Below, in pieces: positions 10,701-17,900 of a DNA stretch of 64,000 nt. A program made the translations under genes and the position numbers. The notes under the pieces were generated by a model. It was not told the DNA's origin. It searched no databases and saw only the letters and a list, made by a program, of their open reading frames with translations. Source of the DNA: a virus; the IMG/VR virus record IMGVR_UViG_3300023184_000029, positions 122,543 through 186,542 of that record. The stretch is one strand, 5' to 3'. How positions within the stretch are numbered: the first letter of the stretch is position 1; each line of letters opens with the position of its first letter.

Positions 10701-13700
10701 CTCAATTACAAGAATCTGGTATACAAAGCAATCCTTTTATTGATCAAGTACTAGGCTCTTTAAGAAATCCAGAAGCTGATCCTGAGATGAAAGCTGCTAC
10801 AGATACTTATCGAGAAGCAATTACAACACAATCAGAGGCTAATATTCAGTTGGCTAAAATTAATACTGATTTGGCCGGGAATATCGCAAGGAGTACGGCA
10901 GACGCTGTAGCTGCTGCTATAAAAAATACTCCTCTTAATTTTAGTCAGATGCAAACTTCTGATGAACAAAAGGGTATAAATAAAGTACCAACAATGGCTA
11001 CGGGAGGAGTAGTATATAAATCAGTTGGGGGGAATATTTTTCAACCAAAAGGAACAGATACTGTACCAGCAATGTTGACTCCTGGAGAATTTGTTGTTAA
11101 TAGGAGTGCTACTCAAAGAAATCTGCCATTACTGAAGAGTATCAATAGCTATAGTTCAGGAGGAGCTGTCAAATATTATGCTTCTGGAGGCATGGTTGAT
11201 GTTAGAGATTCTGGGTCTGGGGCTTCAGCCGGAAAAAGTATCCTATCCGAATCAGCGACTGCTACTGATGACGTACGACTAACCAAAGAAGAATATCCTG
11301 TTTTATCAGAGAATTTAGTTAAAAATATTCTAACCAAAACAGATGAGGTTTCTCGTTTATACGGTACTCCAGCAACTGTTTATGGATCATATAATACTGA
11401 CCAAGATTTTACAGGACCTATTATTGCTAAATTAGACAAAGAAGCATTTAAAGCCAAAACTGATGGTCTGGGCATTAATGAGATTAGAAGATATCTAAAG
11501 ACTTTTAATACCTCTTTTGATCTAACACCGGACAATTGGGAGTTAGGAGCATCTAATCCTATTGGTATCGGTATTGATAGAGAAGAAAAAAAAGGATACC
11601 TTTGGGGAACCGTTATGGAGGGAAGTAATCTGCCAACATTTGAAAAATATAATACTACAGGCGTTGGTATGAGCAGAGAAGAAGAATTAGCTAATATTTT
11701 ATTACCTTATCAGGCAATACAGACTAATGCATTAGAAACTCATAGTAAAAAGTATAGAATAAGTAATAATACCACAGGGGGTAAAGATTTTAAAAACTAT
11801 AAGATTGAGGATCCAGATAGCTCATTTCTATCTAAACAAACACAGCTTGATCTATTGAATACTTTAGTAACTAAATTGGCCGGCTCTACGATAAATAATG
11901 ACGATACACTTGGTAAAAAAATACTTTCAGCAGAAGACAAATACACAGGGGATAGAGAATATAAAAACGGCAATAAACAGTCTCTGGACAAAATACTAGA
12001 AAGATCACTATTTATTACAACCAAACCAGTAAAAGATAAATATTATAATGCACAATGGACAAACGCCAAGCCTCAAGGATTAGTTACCGGTAATGGTAAT
12101 GCTTTAACAACTGTTCAAAAAACTACCTCTTTCATGGGAACGAATCTAAAAGGTAGAAAACAATTAGGAGCAGCTAATACAGACGTTTTGCGCCCTGGTG
12201 TTCTTGAGAACACAGCAAAAGGTACTGATGTTGAGAGTAAACAAAAATATATAAAGGAAAGATTAAAATATTTCGAAGAGTTAAAAAATCAATATGAAAA
12301 TATTAATAATTTTACTATTATTAATAGCAGTAAAGCTTCTAATAATAAAATGAATACTTTATTAGAATCATTGTACGATGATAATTTGAGCGGTCTCTTT
12401 GTTTCTATTCCTAAAAATCAATTATCATCAAGCTGGGGAGATTACGGGAAAATTACTGATTTTGCTTATATATATAGAAAACAATTTAATGATAAATGGA
12501 ATAGAATTGTTAATTCTTATAAAGATAATAAAGATCATGTATTTTCTAGCGATAGTAATAAACTAAACATAGTTAAGGATAGTACTGCGCAGTCTTTTAA
12601 TTGGAGTAATAAGCCAATAGATCTTGATCGTATCAAAGATATTGTATCTGATATAGAAGAAAAAAACAAGAAAAGAGAAAGTCTTTTTCAATTGGATGAA
12701 GCAGCAACATCTCATGCTTTCGAAGTAGCTATAGGATCAGAAAAATATGAAGGCAAATTTAATACTCAAAAAATAAAGATACCCAAGTTAACAGAAGAAA
12801 AAGGATATATTCCACCAACAGATGAATTTCTAGATGGATTCTTATTATCCTCATCCAAAGAAGCTCCTCTACTAAATCCATTTTTAGAGGCTAAACAGCA
12901 ACTATTTACATCACAAGACCCCGCATTAATAGCACAGTTATTATCAGGATCCTATAATACAAAAGAACCTTTAAAATTAGATAATATAGACTTAGTAAGA
13001 CTTCTTACACAAGAAGAAGGAATACAGGGAGGTATAGATGCATTAGATATAGATAAAGCATATACGTTAATTCCCGATCCCAAACCAGAGATTTTCTTAT
13101 TCCAGCAATTAGAAGATGCCAAAAATAGAATGATGGAACAGAGAGGAGAAACAACACTCCAGCCTTCTGCTAAACTTGCTACCAGTGTGGATAGAAAAGG
13201 AAAAAAAGCAAAAGCTTCATGGCTTAGAAAATCTTATCTTGATTATGCCAATGAAGCAATTAAAAATATTATTCTACCATCTATAGGAGTATTCAAAAAA
13301 TTTATTCCTAATTTTGGTTTAACTAAACTTGATAGTTCTAATCAATTTAAATCATACTCAGAAGGTTTAAATAAACTACAAACAGAATTTGGAAAAAGAA
13401 TAACCAATAATAAAGGAGATTTTCTTAATGATCAGCTAGGATCAGCTTGGGGAAATGTTGGGGCAGTATCGAAATTTATTGGAGCCCTATCCCTATCAGA
13501 TCCTTCCAAAGAACTAGGATCTATATTAGGGGCTGGAGAATTTGATTTAGAAAAAGTGAAAAATGTCACACCACTTTTTGAAAAAATTAAATCCTATGGT
13601 CAAATACTAAAAGGTGCCGGAAAAAGTAAAATAGCTGCAGAAATGATTTTAGCAGAGACTAATGAGAAAGGGGTGGCTACGGATAAGAAAATTCCAGAAG

Positions 13701-14833
13701 CAGAACAGCAAGCAGTAGATAGGGCTATTAGAGATACTGTTGGCACTGGTGAAACAGCCACCGTTGATAATAAAACCGGCATTATAACATATAAAAAATT
13801 AACAGATAAAGATACTCCTAAAAGCATAAGAGAGCTAGGAGCACTATCTCTAAATCCCTATAGCTTTTTCCCCGCACAAGCTAGACAAAGTCTTATAGAT
13901 CAATTATTATCATTTTTCCCTGCCGATAATAAAAATAAAAATTTAGATAAAGTCAAAACTGATATAACTGCACTTAAAACTTGGTATCGCTCTCAAGATT
14001 CATATTTATCATCAAAAGATCCTACAGCAGATGATAGTAAATATCTTGATGATAATTATAATACGGCTAATACAAGCTTACAAAATTTAACCGCTGGATT
14101 TTTTGGACTCTTACCAAGTCGTATTAAATTAGACGAGATGAAAAAAGCTAAAGAGAGCAGGGATCAAAAGGCGCCAGAATTTCAGAAACCACAGACCAGA
14201 GCTAATGGTGGTCTTATTTATGCTAGTAATGGAACACTTGTAAACTTTGCTCCTCGTGGTACTGATACCGTTCCTGCTATGTTAACCCCTGGAGAGTTTG
14301 TTGTTAATAGACGAGCTACTCAGAATAATCTTCCATTATTAAAAAGTATTAATAGTGGTAATTATAGTACAGGAGGAGTAGTTGTTCAGCCGAAGTACTT
14401 TGATAGAGGAGGACTAAACATAGGGAATGCTGTATCTGCTGGTATATCTAGCCTACTAGGATTAGATTCTGTTTCTTCTACAATCCTAGGCTCTTTTAGT
14501 AAGAGTTTTAGTCGAAATGTAAAATCATTATCAACTATTAAATTTGATTTTGGACAAAAGGTAATGGGGGACTTTGTTTCTAGCTTAAATTCATTAACTA
14601 AACAATTATCTTCTATAGATATTCCTCCCACTATTAATATTAGTGCTACTCATGAAGTAAATATTAATCTTAAAGAAGGAGCTAGTATATTACAAAGTAT
14701 TGAGCAGACTATAGCGTCTAGCGTAGTAGCAGAAGTTGGTAAACAGATAGACGAATTAAGAAAAGTGATAACAAAAAATAACGACGGGGCCTTGGAGTTA
14801 GGAAGTCCTTCCAAACCAGCAGGCAAACCATAA
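1724..14833 (+). CDS. giant tail tape measure protein with embedded domain cassettes
   Basis: 4369 residues. Residues about 130-480 are a TP901-type phage tail tape measure core: a membrane-like segment (IVTGGVFALTNAIKGG), then conserved helices with LVKLQQVTGGSAESL and TRESAETIATGLRTIFTRIQ. Residues 520-1810 hold blocks separated by GGxVQKF-type motifs. One block contains nucleotidyltransferase motifs GNFGPTTPAH (1145-1154) and ISATLAR (1288-1294). Residues 2030-2350 include glycine-zipper and membrane-like segments and a poly-Gly stretch near 2240-2270. A long helical region follows. Two near-identical copies of a TPGEFVVNR motif (residues 3110 and 4179) flank about 1000 unrecognised residues. 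If all of it were extended helix at roughly 0.15 nm per residue it would span about 650 nm; embedded globular domains make the real tail shorter. The gene sets tail length and probably enters the host during ejection. Confidence 0.93.
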   Translation: MSSAFNLTAQLNLRGPSNIGNIVSNIRRQLGTINSTVNLTVNPNAVTGVGRLNASLVTLNTTLAQTQTSANAAASAIANFAQAFNTNAVGRTTQQLNAAVNTTNNLSRATSNTSRQIQMAHSEMAEFGRQSYLAIRRFAAFSIVTGGVFALTNAIKGGISAYVDYNQELVKLQQVTGGSAESLKGLEKEITGLSTNLGVSSGELTKISSTLAQAGLSARDTERALKALALSSLAPSFDDMNRTVEGSIALMRQFDISAKDLEASLGSINSVAAKFAVESSDIIAAIQRTGGVFAAASRGVSEGKQALNEFIAVFTSVRATTRESAETIATGLRTIFTRIQRGSTIEALKEFNVNLTDAQGKFVGAYKAIELLSKGLSSIDPRDLKFSQIVEELGGFRQIGKVIPLIQQFGTAQEALAVAQQGQGSLAEDSIKAQLSLANQISKVREEFLALFRDIGGSDSFQLLTKGALGLASGLIKLADGAKGVLPVLGMLLAFKGAQAATQFGLGFVGAMRQGSTGRRRASGGPINRYAAGGPVDVDVALMPGETVVYPDAVSRIGVSRLRQLNHADKNGIAGKRRGGRVSKFSKGGYAEVPGSGRTDSFYTQLPEGSFVIRTDATRSLGGPDGVMDAARNHAFGGDVQKFENGSWREVRAQVRSGRGRPSKTKSTVGQAVEKIESTTYDRKGRFKTDFPFIIRGLNRKGTKQKINEEAILKGYLNQGVNDLSKAIVDKTQGNITIPTGNINIQNKESIYGGLFETALLKISGRSKDKKDNNQAFDFPRGIGSALSPIFSGMPPDISTDVKRTAAANAALKSNIANKIANDMASNRLPQKPTPVGVVSLSPMDSAIVSKISGVEVDRLLKTKLKIKEQKNKKKRNAKRRADRYYDNALENAINMMPYAIGGIVQKFGVGGEAEPVRRTVGIIDSDSWKGDSPDIAAAMKELGITKPDEYKAYMSNLAAQKRQSNGVRKLRVATAVAAAGKTRIAFGGARGQEADNATLRKTTRTQIRVPSDFDKLGPTDDIVDTTSVVTPRNLGALRAADRIRVISTRSKESQEKVVENRDTRDILGASGQVDPTGTNFGQYDREAKSVSKAPKNSGPMEALLAATEVSGIDPKKIVTTDLATGKRISPPKVRTPDKMGVMTGNFGPTTPAHVEMAKIGAKQAGIKRENVVAMVANDVPIDPFNRDPEAERTAYLPQKSKTGPSRYGMAQAVFGAEGFSVHAMERGSSPNSMPYAFQTGEDTDTYIVPSDKTKKFEIGGSDKPETSRYPGYDPIRVSRTSGPTAGISATLAREAINSGNISEIQKYLTPAGLKYIEPHLSLLRERPKLLDSILDRLQKGKGATASKYLATLEELKTLPARKTKTTPPEVVAKMEAKREERERYKKKLFGLPSRMLRRLESRQARAIGGLVQKFGRGTDKPIKSFNEMGKSELLKQAEKLGVFVPIDFRRLLDSRAIGSEEIRAKVIKELEDQRTIIKAAQEKTSTRAKKRKIGVVGLTGESSSTELTTPGLKSKKGGRGLTGVPATLETGSLPSDLSKQVQAIIRNQSERIAARVGRLIATRAGSSPVTDKKQIRAIVSKQLDNISGLLFESGLAVAGAPYDPTEKTGPDFSRGLGKKLGALFGVDPKAMTDATNQAVKDVAKAKVTKGTFDRGRRNAIRTKRLARNFGGMIQTFEIGGQPSLSRSSKDKRFDPKKLAAFLGAQTPTSNKAKDLAERLKDSSSSAISKPNYEELLKGLKGYAKGGEIPIVAQEGEYVINRTSANQIGRHNLDKLNIGGRVGLDNLPKYHTGGIVRYNKGGSVQKLAVGGEIDNALSGMSNKDTIRLRASIQKNSQAFEQLAKLVSGWKVEDVGMAMKRLDRSLEKGVSQADALAQSVVAGTTSAARQPSKARGPNILGGTPDTRNAGTVGRTGDFKQITGLSNSKGQPLKVNGPGDVQATLDRIAPKITARFNRLGFTTEATEKALLVFNTQVRQTGDANQAFRAAVQSGKDSMTMVGRTGVGATVSGMTREKGSTTPEQRLARKKQNRADDRFGMFQGATIGGWAGFAAGGAIGGLAGAPLGGVIGAVGGAVAGSERGNRIRSMQYEAGADKLKARASNMAQGGSSGSATLALLNKAMSPLVYKAAQVSSGMSKLHLGAAQLSSSLNKGASAVVSWGSGIKNSQGPMDGFKKTVGGVGSLLKNSFSSLAKGADAAVGKLMGLKKVDIGGGKQGWRSAAATMGADGVTRDASGRRARGFGGGGGGGRGGRGGGGGMGGGMGMYGLSMGIPMAAQMFGTQEAQTETQASNNAFVEQSSNAVGGALAMATMGGPIGIIAGLGTAAAGIATAFVTAENAVNEFGKNKAAKQMEQSSEKISNILTEISNAGAATPAALEQLKTALDSSTSAALTFAEKSGTKKGSFVQDIVGNSNLGALLGSLEGATDNNDAQGAINRSQILDKKGIFAYLASAGDKDTELSNIRDLIPDMANDISKSFAIPADNIKKAFEQRTRSGESSASITSSPEFAKQAEILARSNPEAEKQLQLIQADTRLSEQDKRARRENIIAAYGNAAAMKAIKTTETQMAIEALGKSARNFSFSLKRMFNNMDIAIAASSNSLQSLSEKLELSAASAGGNAKVGKSSEIQSMIDVLKNPRGYSDTQRSTAMKGASSVFGPQSGNMEKMLNLGANIEDTLMSTINSTLQANSGANNEEVGAKVESAVKDKLKSLNFPPDLANKLTGQVQAAVSKMRTRGDEKLDFSKLMEEIGPLANSIESLKGASDSAIRALEFIKNSFDQLSDATNQITDIQVQNNSRLRNAQNILVTGTRNLDRALGKDIKLSDTKTDFNNQTRSFTGGATDPSAIRRNIQNLETQRNQQQTGLDQAKASTDMGGVLAFSDGLVKTNSAIRENVAALEQLAQNGDLASAALDQVSKIQAKQAAGVSIVERLVTSTPGELNNLNQAFNRLTNNMQGKANFGTSADQRKESLDVLNMIMPFLGDKQGGVKANILQSQLQESGIQSNPFIDQVLGSLRNPEADPEMKAATDTYREAITTQSEANIQLAKINTDLAGNIARSTADAVAAAIKNTPLNFSQMQTSDEQKGINKVPTMATGGVVYKSVGGNIFQPKGTDTVPAMLTPGEFVVNRSATQRNLPLLKSINSYSSGGAVKYYASGGMVDVRDSGSGASAGKSILSESATATDDVRLTKEEYPVLSENLVKNILTKTDEVSRLYGTPATVYGSYNTDQDFTGPIIAKLDKEAFKAKTDGLGINEIRRYLKTFNTSFDLTPDNWELGASNPIGIGIDREEKKGYLWGTVMEGSNLPTFEKYNTTGVGMSREEELANILLPYQAIQTNALETHSKKYRISNNTTGGKDFKNYKIEDPDSSFLSKQTQLDLLNTLVTKLAGSTINNDDTLGKKILSAEDKYTGDREYKNGNKQSLDKILERSLFITTKPVKDKYYNAQWTNAKPQGLVTGNGNALTTVQKTTSFMGTNLKGRKQLGAANTDVLRPGVLENTAKGTDVESKQKYIKERLKYFEELKNQYENINNFTIINSSKASNNKMNTLLESLYDDNLSGLFVSIPKNQLSSSWGDYGKITDFAYIYRKQFNDKWNRIVNSYKDNKDHVFSSDSNKLNIVKDSTAQSFNWSNKPIDLDRIKDIVSDIEEKNKKRESLFQLDEAATSHAFEVAIGSEKYEGKFNTQKIKIPKLTEEKGYIPPTDEFLDGFLLSSSKEAPLLNPFLEAKQQLFTSQDPALIAQLLSGSYNTKEPLKLDNIDLVRLLTQEEGIQGGIDALDIDKAYTLIPDPKPEIFLFQQLEDAKNRMMEQRGETTLQPSAKLATSVDRKGKKAKASWLRKSYLDYANEAIKNIILPSIGVFKKFIPNFGLTKLDSSNQFKSYSEGLNKLQTEFGKRITNNKGDFLNDQLGSAWGNVGAVSKFIGALSLSDPSKELGSILGAGEFDLEKVKNVTPLFEKIKSYGQILKGAGKSKIAAEMILAETNEKGVATDKKIPEAEQQAVDRAIRDTVGTGETATVDNKTGIITYKKLTDKDTPKSIRELGALSLNPYSFFPAQARQSLIDQLLSFFPADNKNKNLDKVKTDITALKTWYRSQDSYLSSKDPTADDSKYLDDNYNTANTSLQNLTAGFFGLLPSRIKLDEMKKAKESRDQKAPEFQKPQTRANGGLIYASNGTLVNFAPRGTDTVPAMLTPGEFVVNRRATQNNLPLLKSINSGNYSTGGVVVQPKYFDRGGLNIGNAVSAGISSLLGLDSVSSTILGSFSKSFSRNVKSLSTIKFDFGQKVMGDFVSSLNSLTKQLSSIDIPPTINISATHEVNINLKEGASILQSIEQTIASSVVAEVGKQIDELRKVITKNNDGALELGSPSKPAGKP
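3626..3660 (+). repeat. cassette-boundary motif 1 in tape measure (AFGGDVQKFENG)
   Basis: First of five short GG-x-(V/I)-Q-(K/T)-F-type motifs spaced through the N-terminal half of the tape measure. It ends a region with TMP-type Gly-Gly motifs and precedes the block with the first E..D..DVK signature. Role unknown; similarity to the other four copies is visible at protein level only. Confidence 0.5.
3968..4143 (+). other. tape measure block with possible PD-(D/E)XK-like core, copy 1
   Basis: Residues about 749-806 contain GGLFETALL, then AFDFPRGIG, then TDVKRT. The spacing E ... D-F ... D-x-K resembles a reduced PD-(D/E)XK nuclease core. A diverged second copy lies at 6481-6660. The block is followed by a Lys/Arg-rich helix and boundary motif 2. 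The nuclease reading is tentative; the duplication is the better supported part. Confidence 0.3.
4421..4458 (+). repeat. cassette-boundary motif 2 in tape measure (AIGGIVQKFGVGG)
   Basis: Second copy of the GGxVQKF-type motif. It follows a strongly basic helix (KEQKNKKKRNAKRRADR) and precedes the block carrying the Walker-A-like and nucleotidyltransferase motifs. Confidence 0.5.
5129..5690 (+). other. embedded HxGH-type nucleotidyltransferase-like domain in tape measure
   Basis: Residues about 1136-1322. Two motifs are seen in the right order and spacing for the cytidylyltransferase/NMNAT/PPAT superfamily: G-N-F-G-P-T-T-P-A-H at 1145-1154 (compare GxFxPxTxGH, with Ala replacing the second Gly) and I-S-A-T-L-A-R at 1288-1294 (ISxTxxR), followed by EIQKYLTPAGLKYI as in the C-terminal helix of such enzymes. 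The motifs are about 140 residues apart, a normal distance for the fold. Substrate and activity cannot be told from sequence. Confidence 0.6.
5941..5976 (+). repeat. cassette-boundary motif 3 in tape measure (AIGGLVQKFGRG)
   Basis: Third GGxVQKF-type motif. As with the second, it follows a basic helical stretch (REERERYKKKLFG) and here closes the nucleotidyltransferase-like block. Confidence 0.5.
6481..6660 (+). other. tape measure block with possible PD-(D/E)XK-like core, copy 2 (degenerate)
   Basis: Residues about 1586-1646: SGLLFESGLAVAG, PDFSRGLGKKLG and TDATNQAV align with GGLFETALL, FDFPRGIGSALS and TDVKRTAA of copy 1. The lysine of the D-x-K position is replaced by Thr, so any nuclease centre would be broken here. 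A basic stretch (RGRRNAIRTKR) and boundary motif 4 follow. Confidence 0.3.
6728..6766 (+). repeat. cassette-boundary motif 4 in tape measure (NFGGMIQTFEIGG)
   Basis: Fourth GGxVQKF-type motif, again directly after a basic segment. A fifth, weaker copy (NKGGSVQKLAVGG) lies at 7118-7156. The region after 6950 (YAKGGEIPIVAQEGEYVINR) is a related form of the TPGEFVVNR motif. Confidence 0.45.
11051..11146 (+). repeat. 32-residue TPGEFVVNR repeat, left copy
   Basis: Residues 3110-3141 begin GTDTVPAMLTPGEFVVNR and end NLPLLKSIN. Twenty-nine of 32 residues match the copy at 14258-14353, while codons differ at many third positions. This is a known style of motif in long tail tape measures. It is flanked on both sides by Gly-Gly segments. 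Confidence 0.9.
14258..14353 (+). repeat. 32-residue TPGEFVVNR repeat, right copy
   Basis: Residues 4179-4210, the partner of the copy at 11051. The two copies bracket about 1040 residues with no similarity that I recognise. A final roughly 160-residue helical tail of the tape measure follows. Confidence 0.9.
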
Positions 14834-14926
14834 ACCTATATTTGGCCAGTAAATCAATATGACACAATCAATCCAAACTAAATTTTTAAAGGTGTATAAA
14901 CTTACATATTCTTTCAAGGAAAACCC

Positions 14927-17900
14927 ATGATTAATTCACCAATATATATATTTGATAATATCGGTTCATATTTTTCTTATCAAAATGATAAGTTTTTAAT
15001 AGGCTCTTCCCTTCCTGGTTATAAGTCTTTAAATATTGACCATATTAATGCTCATATCCCATATCTGGTTCGTAACGTTAATAATAGCAAAGTATTGTGG
15101 GAGATTGGTATAGGCAAGGTTGTTGTAGTAAATTCTTCTATATGTGTTGAAAGAGTACAGGTTGTAAAATCTTCTAATAATGATCAACTTGTTGATTTTT
15201 CAGCTGGCGGAACCAAAAGTTTCTACATATTCGCAAACGAATATAATTTTAATACGGGTTTTAATAATGTAATATTAAAAAATAATAATTTCATTGCTGA
15301 TTCTGTTCGATGTGTTTATATTGTAGATACTAGTGACAATGCTTCAGAAGCCTCATTACCAGATCCTTCAAAGTGTGCTGGATTAGAACTTAAATTCAAA
15401 ACAGTTGGTTCTGGATCTAATGACTTAATCATTAAAAAATCTAATAATGAAATTCTTACAACATTAACAGGTAGCGATAAATTTACACAAGTTATTTCTA
15501 CTGGCACAGATTGGGTAGAACTTAAAGACCAAATAGACGCACCAAACATAAAAGCTATGGGACTTTCAGACGGGTCATACACAATATCCAGTGTAGAAGG
15601 AGCAGGAGACGACCGCTCATTACAATTTAATAATGATGGAACCATAGATGGTACAGATGTATATTGGTCCAGTAACGGACAACTACTATTTGGATCATCA
15701 TCGTCATCATCTGCACACTCTATTATACCATCATCTGGCAATTCCCCAACAATAATAAATAATGATGGTACAAATTCTAACTTTTTAGTTAAGGGCTCAG
15801 GACTTAATAATAGTTTATTTTTCACATATGATGGTAAACTTGGTCTTAATATTCCTTCTGGCGCCACACCTCAAACGGTTCTGCATCTAATTAATAATAA
15901 TTGTAAAGAGGGTATAAGATTAGAAAATAGAAGTTCTTGCTATCCTGCTAATATAACTCTATATCATAAACCAGCATCTTCTATCGACGCCAACTCGGTT
16001 GTTTCATCACTTTCTCTTGCTGCTAAAAATAATTTGGGAAATAAAGTAGAATATGGAAAATTACAATCTAAAGCCCTGGTTTTAACAGAAGGTTCTACGA
16101 AAGGACAAATTGAATTATTAGTGGATAGCTCAGGATCCGGAGTTTCTGTATTACAAGCAAATCCTAATGCCGTAACTGTTGGATATACTAGTGGCAATGC
16201 TCTAGTAATTAATAATCAAGGAGCTAGTGTTTTAGGATACTCTAATAATAATATTACCGTAACTAATAATGCTATCAATATTAATACTAATAATATTAGC
16301 ATGACCGGAATTTTCAATGCTACTAAAATTAATATAGGTTCAGGCTCTATCTCTACACTTTCATTACCAAATATTTCTCCTAATAAATTATTGATGGTAA
16401 ATTCTTCAGGAGTTTTGACCACAAATGATTCTTCTTTTAGTATAGCGTCTATTCCTTCTGGTAGAATATTAACAACAAGCGCTAGCGGAGTAATAGTTGG
16501 TTCATTAACTCCGGAACAGTTTTTTATTACTGAAAAATCACTATCATGGAATCAGTATCCCGCAAGAACAGCAAATGTCTGTTTGAAACAAATAGCCCCC
16601 ATAGACCCTATTCCTGTAAAAGAATTTGCTATAGGAGATCAAGTTGCTATAGAAACAGATACTGATGTTTTTTATAGAATAGTAAAAGATATCGAAATAG
16701 AAAATAATAATATTATTTCAATTTTAGTAGATAGCAATATCACAGTAAATACTGTAGCAAATGTTAAGGTATATTCTATAACTCAGGGCGGGTATCTTAA
16801 AAATACCAGATATGTTAAAAGCGGCAATGTTTCAGATTCAACAGCAAATATTCTGAGCATCAGACCCCAAACAGATACGGTATTTAATAATCTGCATAAA
16901 GATATTAATTTTCTAGTTTATGGAATAGATAATATTCCAGCTCTAGAGGTATTTGCAAATATTAATCAGTCATCATCTTCTAAGGGAGTATATACATCCT
17001 ATAATCCTAGCACCACAGGAGTATTAAGGATTGTTGGGGATGATATTACAAAAAGTTATTATGGAACATATGATCAGGGAGATAATGTTTCTGAATGGAT
17101 AGAGAATGATAAAATATACTCTACTGATAATATAGAATATGTAGCTGGTGGTTCTTGGAATTCCACTAATGCTAATGAGTATAAGAGTATCAGAGCCTTC
17201 CCAAATAATACAGAAAATAATAAGATAGGATTTAGAGTTCGTAATAATCTAGACGCTGCTGGTAGCGCATATATATCCAATTTACTAGATCTTAAATTTG
17301 TATCAGTAGACGATATGAATAATCCTGAGGATACATCAGGACTATATGATTATACATCCTCTCCCGAACTATTAACTATTCCTAATCTTGGCTCTGTTCC
17401 TTATAGTTTCGGCATGACCGAATCAGAAATAACTAATAATCAATATTGTAAATTTTTAAATTCTGTTGCTTTGTCTGGGGATCCATACTCTTTATATAAC
17501 TCCAATATGGCTTCGTCTGGTTTATTAGGAGGTATAGCAAGATCTGGCTCTGGCCCATATAGCTACTCTACAGTATCAGGAATGGTATACAAGCCGGTTG
17601 TATATGTAGATTATTTGTCTGCTCTAAGATTTATCAATTGGATAGACCAAGGCGCTCCGTCCGGATCCTCATATGATCCAGATTTATTAAATGACGGGGC
17701 ATATACTATATCTGTTGAGGACTCATCCGTTCAAAAGAAAAGATTTCAAAAATATGGACTTCCATCTTTGAATGAATGGTATAAGTCTGCTTATTATCAG
17801 CCTGTTGAAACTATTCCTTCAGTAGGCCACTCTGCAGTAACAGTTAAAAGAAACCTACCTTATTCTTTATCTAGCGGCAACTATGCTTCTTTAAGCGTAA

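Noticed and set aside
14859-14930. 23-codon frame before the 1728-residue fibre gene, ending in an ATGA overlap
   Set aside because: It could be a leader peptide, but it has no Shine-Dalgarno and no recognisable pattern. The fibre gene has its own good ribosome site, so nothing requires it.
15316-15867. 183-codon open frame on the minus strand inside the fibre gene
   Set aside because: It lies fully antisense to a well supported gene. Its Ser/Asp/Pro composition mirrors the repetitive Ser/Asn codons of the sense strand, and it has no ribosome site or recognisable domain.
17140-17270. Possible diversity-generating retroelement variable region (GGSW ... GFRV, Asn-rich)
   Set aside because: The fold is the one used by such target proteins, but I find no reverse transcriptase and no matching template repeat in the window. 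The region is not at the gene's C-terminus.
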